A DNA stretch of 64,000 nt from Podocnemis expansa (taxonomy: Eukaryota > Chordata > Testudines > Podocnemididae). The notes under the pieces are model-generated. The model had not been told where the DNA came from, ran no database searches, and saw nothing but the letters and a program-made list of their open reading frames with translations. The stretch lies in assembly GCA_007922195.1 (NCBI GenBank), contig ML682067.1, positions 7,840,914-7,904,913 on the forward strand, read 5' to 3'. Each line of letters opens with the position of its first letter. The first letter of the stretch is position 1. Positions 1 to 10,690 of the stretch are shown here, one piece after another. A program made the translations under genes and the position numbers.

Positions 1-514
1 GCGGGCACCTGGCAGGCAGCATACCTCTCAAGAGATCTTGTCAGGGCATCACATGGGTGCCTCCGTCCCCCTCAGAAGTGAGTCCCCAACCACCACATGT
101 CTGCTGTCCTCCCTGCCCCAGATGCGCAGGAAAGACAGGGTCTCCTCCTACCTCCAGATGGGTGCCCGGCGTCACGCCTGTGCCCCAGCACCTTGGGCCT
201 CTGCCATCATGTGCGCTGTGTGGAGGCACCATGAGGGACCAGGTTGGCAGGGCACTTCCTGGCCGTTGAGCATCCTGTGAGGAAGAAGGTCAAGTCGCAC
301 TGGAATCAAAATTGCCATTGTTTCAAAAAAAACGCTTCGAAACAATGGCTATTTTAATTGCATGCGACGTTTAACTCTTTCAAAACAATGGCCATTATTT
401 CGAAATGACAGGGTCCCGTCATTTTGAAATAACAAAATGCCATTTGGACATGCCAGGCTTTATTTCGAAACAATGGCTGTTTTTTTGAAATAAAACCCTG
501 GTGTGGACACAGCC
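1..514 (-). mobile_element. Truncated Harbinger copy, inverted (5' end plus Myb ORF relic)
   Basis: The right edge (505-514) ends in GGACACAGCC, the complement of the GGCTGTGT terminus of the full element at 3005-6588. Reading leftward on the minus strand come TTTCGAAA-type palindromes (300-500), then a block at about 220-300 that matches the full element's 3225-3300 (the 'gaggaagaaggtcaag' stretch and the 'aggcac' region). Further in, 41-232 aligns with the start of the Myb/SANT ORF. The matching frame contains the pattern EETLSFLRIWG but is preceded by a stop codon and diverges soon after, so it is a dead copy. The element runs off the left edge of the window. Seen directly: shared end, palindromes, block match. 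Inferred: same family as the full element. Confidence 0.75.
41..175 (-). pseudogene. Myb/SANT-like ORF relic of Harbinger
   Basis: On the minus strand, around 80-150, a frame reads W-R-stop-EETLSFLRIWG-REDSR. This parallels WSREENLCLLRIWGSEESR in the better preserved ORF at 3274. The stop codon right after W-R, and loss of similarity beyond the first helix, show that it is non-functional. The role of such proteins in Harbinger elements is DNA binding next to the transposase. Confidence 0.55.
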
Positions 515-1900
515 ATTCTGGCTTCCCCAAAACCAATGAAATTCATATACTGTAGTCTCCTCTTATCACAGGCTTCCTGGGCTGACACTTTGTGAGGCAG
601 GCGCATGGTCTGAAACATACTGTGAACTTCCAGGTTTGCCTGTGCCCCCCATGTACTATTTCCCCTTCCAATCTTTTGGGATCTTTTTTCTTGTGTTAAT
701 TTAAATGTACAGAAGTTAATTTCATTAAATGAAGCTTGCAAGTTCATGTAGTAATTCACTGATCTTGGAGGGAAATCTGAAGAGAAGCTTGCCTTGATCC
801 ACAGTCTTTCAGCTGAGAAAACATAACATTCTGTAGTTCAATTTTACCACCTTTTTAATAGTCATGTATATTGGCAAGAGATGATTTAGGCAATTGACTA
901 TAAATAGAAAAATGAAATAGGACAAACTACCAGGGAATAACATTGGACAAATATATTAGATTCTGGGTGAATTATGGCTGTCTTTAAAAATTGCATTGTG
1001 AGGATTATTCAAAAGTTCACTGAAAGTCTTCAAATTTTAATTTTAAAAAATCCATGTGAATAATAATATAACACATATGTTGGTAACATTGGACTGTGAG
1101 CATAAAATCTATAAAATACTTTGAGAAGCATCTTGTGGGATTGAAAAGTCCTTTTCCTAGCTTCCAAAGTAGATTTAACTTTAATTATGTTCCCATGGCT
1201 ACCAGCATGCTGTGTTTGATAATAAAGTTGAAGAATTTGAAAAACAAGAAGGAATCTCATACCTTGTATAGAAAGGGGAATTCTACCAATTTGCATATTC
1301 AGTTTATTCACTATCACTGGTGTTAAAGCATTTTCTTATCCTCTGTTTTTCTCCACAGTGTTATTAGAACAGCTCACTATTCACTTCAGCACTCCTCTCA
1401 TGAGAGCTGCTGATCTTTTGCCAAACACAAAGAAAACTATATCCTGCCACTTTTTTTTCCTGTTAATAAAAGAAATAATCAGGCTGCACAGTATGTACAT
1501 GAATTCAAAAAAAAAATACAATAGCCCTTTCCATTGTCACTGAACATACTAGGAAAATCTAATGGGTTGTGAATATATTCTATATATTACATTTTACTCA
1601 GTTGCTTGTATCTGCTGAATGCTGACAAAGTGATCTGTGTTGCTCAGCACTAAGAGAAGAATGGCATGCTGCCATCAAGTTTTATAGTCTAAATAGGCAA
1701 AGAAAATACAGACAAAGATTGGGTACAATCTGCTTGATTGGCTCACAGGAGTGTTGTACAGAGTTGGTCCTTTGTTGGAAGAACTAAGATTGATAGGCTT
1801 ATATAGGACTCTATGCCTCTCAACATGTTTGTTGGGAGGACGAGGGTTTGTTGAACAAGTACATCTTAAGGAGTGATTTGAATGTGATATGGGTGCAGGC
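515..1900. other. AT-rich stretch, no gene seen
   Basis: No ORF with recognisable domain content, no RNA gene and no repeat that I can name. Reading frames here are short and low in complexity. Confidence 0.5.
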
Positions 1901-3001
1901 ATAGGTGCTCAGCCCAGGAAGGGAGCTCTAAGATCATAAAAGTGGGCACAGAGATGAGTGGGAGAAATTAAGTGAAAGAAGTTAGCATACAGCTAGGTAG
2001 ATGGCAAGGAATAGTAAGTAATAGAGGCAGTAAGATATCTTACAGCAAGTTTTTTTTTTAAAGCATTGAAACTAAGAACAATGAGTTTAGAGCGAATATC
2101 AAGAGCAAAAGAAAGCTATAGCTGGAAGTCAAATAGTGAATGGACAATTAGATGATTTTTGCAGTAATGTTTTGGTTAGACAGAAAGGGCATGGTGAAAG
2201 AAGGTTGCAGTAGGTCTAGTGAGAGATGACTGCACCCATGTAAGGTTTTTGTCAGAGGAAATAAAGAAACAAGATGGAGCTTAGAGATGAAAAAGGGGTG
2301 ATAGAGAAGAGTGGAAAATGTTGGCAGATTCATGAATTCCGTATCAGTAGGTGAGGGGTTTGTTGGTGGTGATGAAGAATGGAGAGAGAGTATATTTGAG
2401 AGAGAGAAAATCACTTTTCATCATAGTCAGTTTCAGCTGACAGTGGGACAATTGGGCTAGTAGGTCTACGGGGAAGTCAGTTATATGAGACTGAAAGGAA
2501 GAGACTAGAACAAAGAAGTGGGTTTTTAAGACAAGTAATTGAAGATATGTGACTGAGCAAGGTCATCCGTGGTGAAGTATAACATGAAGATGGAAAAGAA
2601 ATGAATGGAACATACGGGGAGCTAAGAGGGACACCAATGCTAAATGGAAGGGAGAAAAAACTAGTGTAGACTATGTTGGTGTTGCAGTTGGGGAAGAATC
2701 ATGTGAACCAGGAAACCATAGCATCATATACAACTGAAGAAAGGAAAATGACGGACTGTGCTGAAAGCGGTCAATAGACTGAAAATGATGAGAAATGAGA
2801 CCTTGAAACTTCACTAAGAAAAGACCATTGCAAGGGATAATAAGGGCAATTTTGGTGGGAAGTTCAGAAACCCAAGTTGTGAGGGGAAAAAAAAATCAGT
2901 GCAACTGAAGTAGACATGTTGAATTTTGGAGGCAAGGGAAGAAGAAGAAATAGTTTGAAAAGACAAGCAAGCTCAAGGAAGGGAGGTAGTGAGGCAATAA
3001 C
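1900..3001. repeat. Purine-rich unclassified unit (left part)
   Basis: The + strand is dominated by A and G for about 1.1 kb, with few pyrimidine runs. The same bias resumes immediately after the Harbinger (6592-6744) and after the MITE (7064-7130), so removing both insertions gives one continuous block of about 1.35 kb. It could be the internal part of an old retroelement, but I recognise no coding motif. Confidence 0.4.
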
Positions 3002-3004
3002 ATA
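3002..3004. repeat. Target site duplication ATA (left)
   Basis: ATA lies directly before the GGCTGTGTTCA terminus and is repeated directly after the opposite terminus at 6589-6591. Three-base TSDs are typical of the PIF/Harbinger superfamily. Confidence 0.75.
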
Positions 3005-3273
3005 GGCTGTGTTCAGATGACAGTTTTATTTCGAAACAGCCGTTGTTTTGAAATAAAATTTCTTATGTCCACACGATGTACCGTTATTTCAAAACAACAG
3101 GTCCCATTGTTTCAAAATAAAGGCAGTTGTTCTGAAACAGTAAAACCTAGCAGGAAATCAAAATAGCTGTTGTTTCGAAACAACAGCATTCGGACACGTT
3201 GTTTCAAAACAACAGCTATTTCAATTCTGGCTTGGCTTGACCTTCTTCCTCCCAGGGTGCCCTGGGCCAGGAA

Positions 3274-3913
3274 GTGCCTTGCCAGCCTGGTGCCTCGTCC
3301 CAGCAAATGACAGGCAGCATGGCACAGGCCCGTCCTTCTGGGGCAGAGGGGAAACTCCGGTCCCCAGTGTGGTCCAGGGAGGAGAACCTCTGTCTCCTCA
3401 GGATATGGGGCAGTGAGGAGAGCAGGGCTGGGTTCTGGGCACGGCACCGCAATGTCGATGTGTACTGGGACATTAGTGAGGCCCTGTCTGCTGAGGGGTA
3501 TGAGCACACAACTGAGCAGGTGCGCTCAAAAGTTAAAACCCTGTGGCAGGACTACACCCGGGCCAGGGAGGCCAGGCGGCTCCGTGGGGCAGCAGCTGCC
3601 ACCAGCTGCCCCTTTTACAAGGACCTCCATGCATTCCTGGTCCAGGAGCCCAGTGGCCTGCCGTCACGGCCAGTGGATTCTGGGGAGGCCCATACCCTGG
3701 CTACCTCATCCACAGAGCCAGAGGGGGCCTCCTCCGACCATGAGGAACCTCTGGACATCGGGGACAGCAGCCAGCCCAGCAATGCACCACCTGCTAGCCC
3801 GGAGCTGATCCCTGCTGGGGAGGAGCATGCCACCAGCCCCGAGGAGGAGCCACTGGAGGAGGAGGAAGCTGCCCTGGAGGGGATGTCATGGCGGACATCA
3901 GGCGTCCCAGTCG
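3274..3913 (+). pseudogene. Harbinger Myb/SANT-like DNA-binding protein, exon 1
   Basis: Open from ATG 3274. Residues about 28-120 form a Myb/SANT-like (MADF-like) trihelical domain: WSREENLCLLRIWGSEE starts helix 1, VYWDISEALSAEGY helix 2, TTEQVRSKVKTLWQDY helix 3, followed by CPFYKDLHAFL. An acidic, Ser/Pro-rich linker follows. A strong splice donor GTGAGT stands at 3914, and a matching acceptor (pyrimidine tract plus CCCTGCAG) ends at 4358. Splicing at phase 1 continues the frame into exon 2; reading through instead gives a Gly/Trp-rich tail of low plausibility, ending at 4101. In this superfamily the protein acts as a transposase partner. An ATG at 3307 could also be the start. Confidence 0.75.
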
Positions 3914-4358
3914 GTGAGTGGTTCCCCCCCCCCACAAGCAGGGAGGTGCAGCAGTGGAAGCCATGGGTCCCGAGGGGGGCATGGCCATGGGATGGTGGGG
4001 CGCACAGGCTCTCCTGTGGGTGGGGGTGGCAAGGAGCCATGTGCATGAAGGGTCCCGGGTCCAAACAGGATGGGAGTCCCTCAACATGGGGGTGGCAATA
4101 GGACAATGTGGCAGCATGCAGGGCAGAGAGCCTGCAGCAAGCACTGCTGGCACATGGCCTTGGGAGATTTCCTGGGCCACATGCTGCTGAGGACAGCCCA
4201 CTACTTGGGCCACGAGGCCACATGCCCCCTGATTGCAGTGTTCACAGCACACAGACTAGGAAACCTGCTGGCTGTTGGGGCAGGGCTGTTTGCAGCTCAC
4301 AGGCTGCACACACTATGCTTGTAGCCTGACAATAACTGTTCTCCCTTCTGCCCTGCAG
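3914..4358 (+). other. Predicted intron of the Harbinger Myb-like gene
   Basis: 445 bp with GTGAGT at its start and a pyrimidine-rich tract followed by CAG at its end. The phase (one base before, two after) joins two frames that both look coding. The splice is predicted from sequence only. Confidence 0.6.
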
Positions 4359-4825
4359 CTTGTGCGCCCACCCACCAGCCTTCGCTGAGGAGCCAGCCGA
4401 CCACTGCCCGTCACGGGAGGCAAGCCCGCCAGAGCTGGGACGACGTCCTAGCCAGCCTCCTCCACCTTGGCCAGAGGGCCGAAGACTCATCCTGGGCCTG
4501 GCTTCTGGAGCAGGGCAGGTAGCAGGACACGGCCATCTGGCAGCTCCAGCGTGCCACGGCTGCAGATGACCGCTTCATGGCTGCCATCAAGCGCCAGGCA
4601 GCAGCGATGGAGCAGCAGGTGACCGCGCTGGAGAACCTGCACACGGTTGCCTTCCAGCTTGCCACCCACTTTACCCACCCCAGACCAGGAAGGACCTGCC
4701 CTTCAGGACCCCAGCATCTCACTGCTGGCGCCCCCGGACCCGGGGTGGCCTTGGGGAAGGCTGTGGGGCATGCCCCGGGGTGCCTCCCCCCAATATGCCC
4801 CCTCGGTTGTCCCCTGACCCACTGA
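4359..4825 (+). pseudogene. Harbinger Myb-like protein, exon 2 (stop at 4520)
   Basis: In the spliced frame this exon encodes a basic segment, then W-D-D-V-L-A-S-L-L-H-L and a helical region rich in Gln and Ala (RQAAAMEQQVTALENL, near 4600-4640). That is a plausible coiled coil or multimerisation segment, as often follows Myb/SANT domains in transposon proteins. A TAG at 4520-4522 interrupts the frame between the two parts; the frame is otherwise open to the TGA at 4823-4825. The stop, if not a polymorphism, inactivates the gene. A poly(A) signal follows at 4936. Confidence 0.6.
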
Positions 4826-4935
4826 AGCTCCCCTGTTGTGCCCCTACCCACATCCCCTGAGCCACTGAAGCCTCCCTGTTGTGCCCCCACTCAACCCTTC
4901 CTGCCTCCCAAGCTTCGCCTTCCCTAACCCCTGTA

Positions 4936-4941
4936 AATAAA
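4936..4941 (+). terminator. Poly(A) signal AATAAA for the Myb-like gene
   Basis: AATAAA lies 111 bp after the Myb-frame TGA and 37 bp before the oppositely oriented signal of the transposase, so the two transcription units end face to face. Confidence 0.55.
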
Positions 4942-4977
4942 CCAAGTTCACCCATGTTAATAGTTGGAGTTCAGTGT

Positions 4978-4983
4978 TTTATT
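4978..4983 (-). terminator. Poly(A) signal AATAAA for the transposase gene
   Basis: TTTATT on + reads AATAAA on -, about 90 bp beyond the transposase stop codon near 5072. It supports the minus-strand gene model. Confidence 0.55.
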
Positions 4984-5071
4984 GGGTTGGGTTCAAGATG
5001 TGGGTGGGATTGGTGGAGGCTGGCTGTGGGAGAACGGGGGAGCGGGTGGTGTGGTGGGGCAGACCTGGCCC

Positions 5072-6504
5072 TCAAATGTCCTCCTGGACAAACAGGTCCC
5101 TCAGTGCCTCCCGCACTGCATTCGCTCTGGGTGGCAGTCGCTCCCTCAGGGCCAACACCTCTGGCTGCTGGAATTGGACACTGACGAGCTCTGCCTCAGC
5201 CTCCCACATGGTGGGTACTGGCTCATCCTGGAGCTCGCAGAGGTTATGCAGCGCCACACAGGCACTGATGACCTGTGCGATTCTGTCCTCAGCGAGGTGA
5301 AGGCGCATGAGGGGGCACCTCCAGCGGGCCTTCAGTCTGCTGAATGCCCGCTCAACCACCAGGCGCAGCTGAGGCAACGGTTAAAAAGCTGCTGTCCGGC
5401 ATCCTGGGATCCCATGTAAGGGTGCATGAGCCAGGGGCAGAAGGGGTAGGCTGCATCCAAAACAATGAGGACAGGCACCTCGACTTCCCCAATGGTGATA
5501 TTATGGGGGGTTAGAAGGTGCCCGCCTCCATGTGCCGGTATAAGGAGGAGTTGCGCAGCACCCTGGCATCATGCGCCCTGCCGGGCCATCTGACATAGCA
5601 GTTCTGAACGATGCCCAGATGGTCCACAAGGGCCTGCAGGATGAGCGAGTGGTATCCCTTCTTGTTCCAGTACTCGGCTGCCCGGTGCGGTGGGGCTTGC
5701 ACGGGGATGTGGGTGGCATCGAGTATTCCCCCCACAGTTTGGAAAGCCTAGGGCGGCGAGGCCGGCGATTGTGTCCTGCAGCACTCCCTGGGTGATGAGG
5801 CATAGCAGCAGGACCGTGTTGATGGCGTGGGCGACCTGCAGCAGCAGTTCTGATGGTGGACCTCCGACGCCGAAGAGCTGGGCAATGGACCTGTGGAACT
5901 CGGGAGCGGCCATCTTCCAGAAAGCGATGGCCACTCTCTTGTCCATGGGGATGGCTGCCCTCATCACCGTATCCCTTCGGCGCAGGACTGGGGTGAGCTC
6001 GGCGACGAGGTGGGTGAAGGTCTCCCTGCTCACCCGGAAGTTCCTTCTCCACTGCTCGTTGGTCCAGGTTTGCAGGACAACCTGCTCCCACCAGTCCATG
6101 CTGGTGCCCAGATGCTCTGTGGCACAGAAGGGGGATGGGGAGCTATTGCTGCTGGGAGGGCCACTCATCCCTGGGCTCATCGGCCTCAGGGAAGAGTGTG
6201 TCCCACAGCAGGGCAGCACCCAGCAGGCTAGCAGCAGGGCCACCAAGCTCTCGAGGATGATATGGGGGCCAGGGAGCATCCATATCCATCTCTCTCGCAA
6301 GCTCCTGGGAGTCACAATGGACAAGAAGGGGAGGTCAGTTTCTGCTTTTACGCGATTGGCTGGCAAAATGGCTGGCAACATGGCCCAGCGAGCCGGCCAT
6401 GTTGCCACACCTCCCATGCTGTCCCTCTCCTGAAGCGAAATAGCATGTCCACACACAGGGAATGCTATTCTGCTTTGAGGGCTTCCCTTAATTCGAATGA
6501 TCAT
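5072..6504 (-). pseudogene. Harbinger DDE transposase, broken by frameshifts and a stop
   Basis: HARBI1-type nuclease in three frames. The N-terminal frame (6504-5740) has the helix-turn-helix region, with FRVSRETFTHLVAEL and AIPMDKRVAIAFWKMA followed by SIAQLFGVG (about 6045-5865). After ALGFPNC the frame changes, and 5735-5511 carries LDATHIPV, the first catalytic Asp (5718-5720), and PGRAHDARVLRNSSLYR, the second catalytic Asp (5568-5570). A stop follows at 5510. The third frame (5377-5072) holds VVERAFSRLKARWR with the catalytic Glu (5351-5353) and ACVALHNL. The whole DDE triad and its surroundings survive, but at least two frame changes and one stop separate them. A local compensating frame slip is also likely near 5860 (GVGGPPSE where GRST is usual). 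The true start is unclear; M at 6381 or 6504 are options. Confidence 0.85.
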
Positions 6505-6588
6505 TTTCTTAATTTGAAATAACTTATTTTGAAATAACTCATTTCAAAATAACTTTTTTGAAATAACAGTTTACATGTGAACACAGCC

Positions 6589-6591
6589 ATA
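6589..6591. repeat. Target site duplication ATA (right)
   Basis: Direct repeat of the ATA at 3002-3004, immediately outside the CACAGCC terminus. Confidence 0.75.
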
Positions 6592-6744
6592 TTTAAAGAT
6601 AGAGAAATATGAGAAAGAAGGTCTGGATGAAGATGAGGGAGCAGAATAAAGTGAGGGAAGTCAGGAACCAAATGGGTTAAGCAGTAAGTTTAAGGGGTTA
6701 GCAGAGAAGTGTAGAAGGAACATCCTCATGTCAGAGATGAGGTA
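6592..6744. repeat. Purine-rich unit (middle part)
   Basis: A/G-dominated + strand, compositionally continuous with 1900-3001. This supports the view that the Harbinger split one older block. Confidence 0.4.
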
Positions 6745-6747
6745 TAG

Positions 6748-7060
6748 GGCTGTGTTCACACAGCACTCTTGTTTCGAAATAAGAAATACCCTGTTCACAC
6801 GACACACGGTTGTTTCAAAACAACACCGTTGTTTCAAAACAACTTAAACCCCATGTGGGGACGAAACAATGTTGTTTCGAAACAACGGTGACTTGTTTCG
6901 AAATAACTGTTGCCTGAAACTGCTATTTCACTTTGAGCTTTTTTCCTTAATTCGAATTAAGCTGTTAACTCTAATTGTTATTTCGAAATAAGGCATCATT
7001 TCGATGCAAGTTGTTTCGACACAACTTGTATTGAAATAATGCCTGTGTGTGAACACAGCC
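6748..7060. mobile_element. Harbinger-type MITE, 313 bp, TSD TAG
   Basis: Termini GGCTGTGTTCACAC and GTGTGAACACAGCC are perfect inverted repeats flanked by TAG (6745-6747 and 7061-7063). The interior has no coding capacity and is built from TTTCGAAA/TTTCAAAA and AATTCGAATT palindromes, like the subterminal zones of the full element 157 bp upstream. It is a non-autonomous relative using the same ends. Confidence 0.85.
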
Positions 7061-7433
7061 TAGGAGAAGAAAAGGTTATATGTATGTAGGTAGGGAGGAG
7101 GAATAAAAGGGAAAGATGTGGCATTATGTCATCATGATATGTGGCTGAGTTATGCCCAATCAAAGCTTATTCTTTCATACAATGTCACGTTAGTCTGTGA
7201 CAAGATATAATTTAGAACAAAGGAAAGGAAAAAATGTGAAACGACAATCTACATTTAACCCACATTTTAGTTACTAGGTTTTGGACTGTATTTTTGGCAG
7301 AGCGGTCATGCTAAGACTGCTTTTATTAACCTGGTCTACACTCCCATATTGTCCCCAATTACTTTTCATGTGCCCTTTCTGTATTTCCATAAATGATATC
7401 AAATGTTGAGGACTGCATGCAAGGTTAGACTCA

Positions 7434-7704
7434 GGCCTGGTCTACACTACCACTGGCCAGGGATGGGAGATGCGCAAGCTACATAATGTAGTTTGTGTAT
7501 CTCCTGTCCACTTACTTAAACTGCCAAACCACAGCATCTACATTGAGCTGAAGCAATAGGAGACACAGCTTTATTCTTTTCGAGGGTGGATTTAATGCAT
7601 TGACCAGACAGTATTTCTGGGATCGATTGTGCAGGTCTCCACAGCCTGCTCCATTAATTCTGCTGCATCAATGTATTCATCACAGCAGTAAAGACACACT
7701 GTTA
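7434..7704. mobile_element. MITE, Harbinger-like (GGCCTGGTCTACAC end)
   Basis: Begins GGCCTGGTCTACACT after TCA. The right end near 7704 (AAGACACACTGTTAG) is diverged. No ORF. The left end is the same as that of the MITE at 17189, which has a clear TAA TSD. Confidence 0.5.
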
Positions 7705-8891
7705 GAAGATGAGGATGGACATTAGGGATTTCTTTTTCCGTAAAAATCACCTTCTTTTCACAGTATGTGTTTTACCCCCAATTCAAAGACTAGATCAAAC
7801 TGATTGAGGCACTCAAGCCCAAGTCATGGCCCCTGTAAAGTTAATGGCAAATTTCCAATTGATTTGAAAGTGACTTGAATTTGTCCCTTAGATGGTAGCA
7901 ATGCCTAGTATCAGTCTCCTGCAAATTTGGGCCCTCTACAGGAATTTTTTGGGTCTGCCTCAGCTCTGCCAGTTTCTCATGACCTCTGTGTATTGGACTC
8001 TTGTTTTACATCTAAAGTTCTGAGTTAGGAGAATTATGATATAAAGGAAATTGCTATTCATGCATTTCTTTCTTATGCATTAAAATATTAGATTATAGGT
8101 ATACCATTTGTATGGTCTTTGTATGTTCCCTTAGAAAGATCTTACTAAAAAAGGTCTGAAAGGGTGAAAAATACACACCCTGCAACTTCACTTCTGGAAA
8201 TTACCTGTTTTATTAGTTTTTTGTCTCCTGAAAAAAATCAAAATCTTCCTTGTGGGTAGGATGGGCAGCTGATTGTCTTCTGACATTGCTCCTGCTCTAA
8301 GGGTCTGGTCCACCTCCTTTCTGGACATTAAAGGGCAAGAGAAGGCATATGGTGCCTCAAGATCATTGCTTGGAGCATGGGAGTTCTAAATGTCTGATCC
8401 TGCTTTCATTGAAGGAATTTCTCCTTTGACTTAAATGAGAAGAGGACCAGGTCTTATGTAGACAGCAAAGAAAGAATGAAGGCATAGTTTAAAAAAGAAT
8501 GTGATTGAACAGCAAAAGCAAGCATTTATTTTGTTAATTCCAGGAATTTTGTATGATTTATTTAGATTGTATTAAATTTTTTTTGCTTCATGAACCATAC
8601 TTTTCTTACATAACTTACCTCCATATTTAAGGCTTTAGATTTTTAATCTTGTCTCAGAAGCAAGGGCTGCAGGCTCCCTATATCTCCTATAGTCCCTGCA
8701 GAGCCAGCCCTAGTGCTGTGGGGAAGGGCATCCCTAACTTAATTACAGAAATTTTAATCAGTAGATCTTCAAACACTTCACAATCTTTCTAATATGTTTA
8801 TTCTCACACTCTTATGAAGTAGTGAGGGACATACACACACCCAGATGTATACACATACTCTGAGGTAGTCTCCTTTCTGCTCTTTAAAGGC
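7705..8891. other. No gene or nameable repeat seen
   Basis: AT-rich unique-looking sequence without an ORF of note. Confidence 0.4.
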
Positions 8892-8903
8892 ATATTTTCT
8901 AGA

Positions 8904-8994
8904 CTAACAGATTTTTTTTTTTCAGTCTTAAAGTGCCACACAACTCCTTGTTGTTTTTTCACAGGACTAGACTAACACAGCTATCCCTTTTAAA
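8904..8994 (+). mobile_element. Minimal PLE 3' end copy with 12-bp TSD
   Basis: 91 bp containing the tail seen on the GIY-YIG insertion at 43003-43934: AAGTGCCACACAACTCCTTG, then a T-rich spacer and GGACTAGACTAACACAG with CTATCCCTTTT. It is flanked by perfect copies of ATATTTTCTAGA (8892-8903 and 8995-9006). A severely 5'-truncated insertion with a TSD is what target-primed reverse transcription leaves. Confidence 0.7.
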
Positions 8995-9006
8995 ATATTT
9001 TCTAGA

Positions 9007-10100
9007 GTCAGTGATAAATATCAAGACAGTGGCAGAATCCTGTTAATTTCATAAAGACTAGGCTCATACCTATATTGTTTCCAGAAAAGCTTTTCTGTCT
9101 TCATACCATGAAAATGAATATCAAAAAGAAAAGGAGGAATTTTCTAAAAAGGTGAGATAAATCAAATGGAAGCTCTTATTGCAGAGCATGGTGGAAACCA
9201 CTTTTTGTACTATGGTCAAAATATGCTTGAGTAATTGTCCACTGCCATTGTGAACAAAGTAATGGACAATTATATATACACATACCCCTGTATGACACGG
9301 GCACGACATGCTTGTTTTGCATTAGAAAGTTAATTTGTAAACCAAGGAAAGAGTGAAGAAGAAAGCTAAGAATTAAACAAAGACGACAGACTGAAGAGGG
9401 ACTTGAAAGAACAAAAAGATCAAGTCTCTTGTGGAAATTCTTCTATAACCTCTGCTAATTGGCATTACTTGCATGACACATCAACATGAAAACAGGACCT
9501 GAAATTGATATTTTTCAGTAATAAAATGGTGATAACAGTCTAAATATCATAATGCAAAGATGTTGGTGTTTGATCTCCATTTATGATTTAAAGAGTGAAA
9601 TGGAAGTTTAGGAAAAAAGTTATATATACACACAAACAAGCAATTATATTGTTTTGAATTGTTATTAGACACTTGAGTTTAACTATTAAGTGCATAAGGC
9701 ATGCTAATAAGTATTTAATGATTAAATTGGAGGTCAAAAAATTTGCAGTGTTAAATTTGTGGATACCAAATTTAGATTTTAATTGTGCAACCTCAGAAGT
9801 TAAAAAGCATGTACTTCCAAATTATTAAAATCCAAGGTCAAAACATCAATGTGCAAGTGGGTAATGGGAAAAGTAAGGCTACATCACTAAATCCTCAGGC
9901 TATGATAAAGGTACTTAAAGATAAATTGTTTTGTGTATTTGCAGTTAATGTACTCCATATGAATTGCAAAACCCAGTAAAGAGCTAATAAAAGTCAAAAG
10001 ATCATTAAAAGCCTGGGGTTCACCTAGCACTAGGGGGTCAATAAACAGCAAATAACTTTCAAATGGCAGTCCATGTTAGTGAATGATCAGTTGGGGTGAC
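9007..10100. other. No gene seen
   Basis: AT-rich, with only short frames of low complexity. I see no repeat that I can name. Confidence 0.4.
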
Positions 10101-10103
10101 ACA

Positions 10104-10356
10104 GGTTATGTCTATACTGTAACTAGATGCCTGTGGCTGGTCTGTGCCACATGACTCAGGGCTCAAACTAAGGGGTTGTTTAATTGCAGGATAGATATTC
10201 AAACTCTGACTGCAGCCCTAGCTCTGGGACTCTTCCACCTCAAAGGGTCCAATCCAATCCCAACTGTCTACAACACAATAAACAGCCCATTAACCCCAAG
10301 CTCAAGTCAGCTGGTACTGCTTAACTGTGGGTTTTTAACTGCAGGGTAGGTTTACC
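10104..10356. mobile_element. Palindromic MITE
   Basis: Starts GGTTATGTCTATACTG and ends near GGTAGGTTTACC. The arms are long imperfect inverted repeats: left 'ggctggtctgtgcc' and 'actaaggggttgtttaattg' answer right 'cagctggtactgc' and 'aacagcccattaacccc'. It resembles a palindromic MITE that I remember from turtle and crocodilian genomes. No ORF. Confidence 0.55.
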
Positions 10357-10489
10357 TATAGATGCCTCTTCCCAATCCTGAGAATCCTAAGTGAAGAGAA
10401 AATGAGAAGTGAAGCATTAGGTGGAAATGAAGCATGCAGTTGAACTGACCTGCATGCATTAGATCCTAATCCAAAGCCCACTGACAGCC

Positions 10490-10690
10490 AACGAAAGTGC
10501 CCCTCCCTTCAGTGGTGATTTTTATATCTACTACCAGATCGTTGAGAAAAATATTGAATAGTGTCAGTCCAAGTACCATTCCCTGAGGAATCCACTACAA
10601 CTATCCCATTCCATTTTGATTCCCTGGTAACAATTACTTTTTGAAGCCTGTTGGTGCACCAGTTCTTAATCCATTTAACATGTACTTTAT
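10490..10690 (-). mobile_element. CR1 fragment, RT region
   Basis: Reading the minus strand, the block around 'tccctgaggaatccact' and 'ttgaatagtgtcagtcc' matches the RT region that is also seen at 55440-55600. It is too short and diverged for a usable frame. Confidence 0.45.

Larger units (their letters stand above)
3005..6588 (+). mobile_element. Full-length PIF/Harbinger DNA transposon
   Basis: 3584 bp bounded by inverted termini: GGCTGTGTTCA at 3005 and TGAACACAGCC ending at 6588, flanked by ATA on both sides. Subterminal zones (3025-3220 and 6430-6570) are full of TTTCGAAA-type palindromes and AATTCGAATT. Inside are two convergent genes: a Myb/SANT-like protein on + (two exons) and a DDE transposase on -. 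This two-gene layout is what the PIF/Harbinger superfamily uses, where the Myb-like partner helps the transposase reach the nucleus and bind DNA. Both genes carry disabling changes, so this copy cannot move itself. Short relatives in the window (6748, 51135, 52117, 56384) share its ends. Confidence 0.9.

Noticed and set aside
3615..4252. Long minus-strand frames (152 and 202 codons) opposite the Myb-like gene
   Set aside because: They are antisense to a frame with a recognisable Myb/SANT domain and contain only low-complexity Pro/Ser/Gly-rich translation.
5690..6433. 247-codon plus-strand frame opposite the transposase
   Set aside because: Shadow of the minus-strand transposase; no domain, and the minus strand has helix-turn-helix and DDE motifs.
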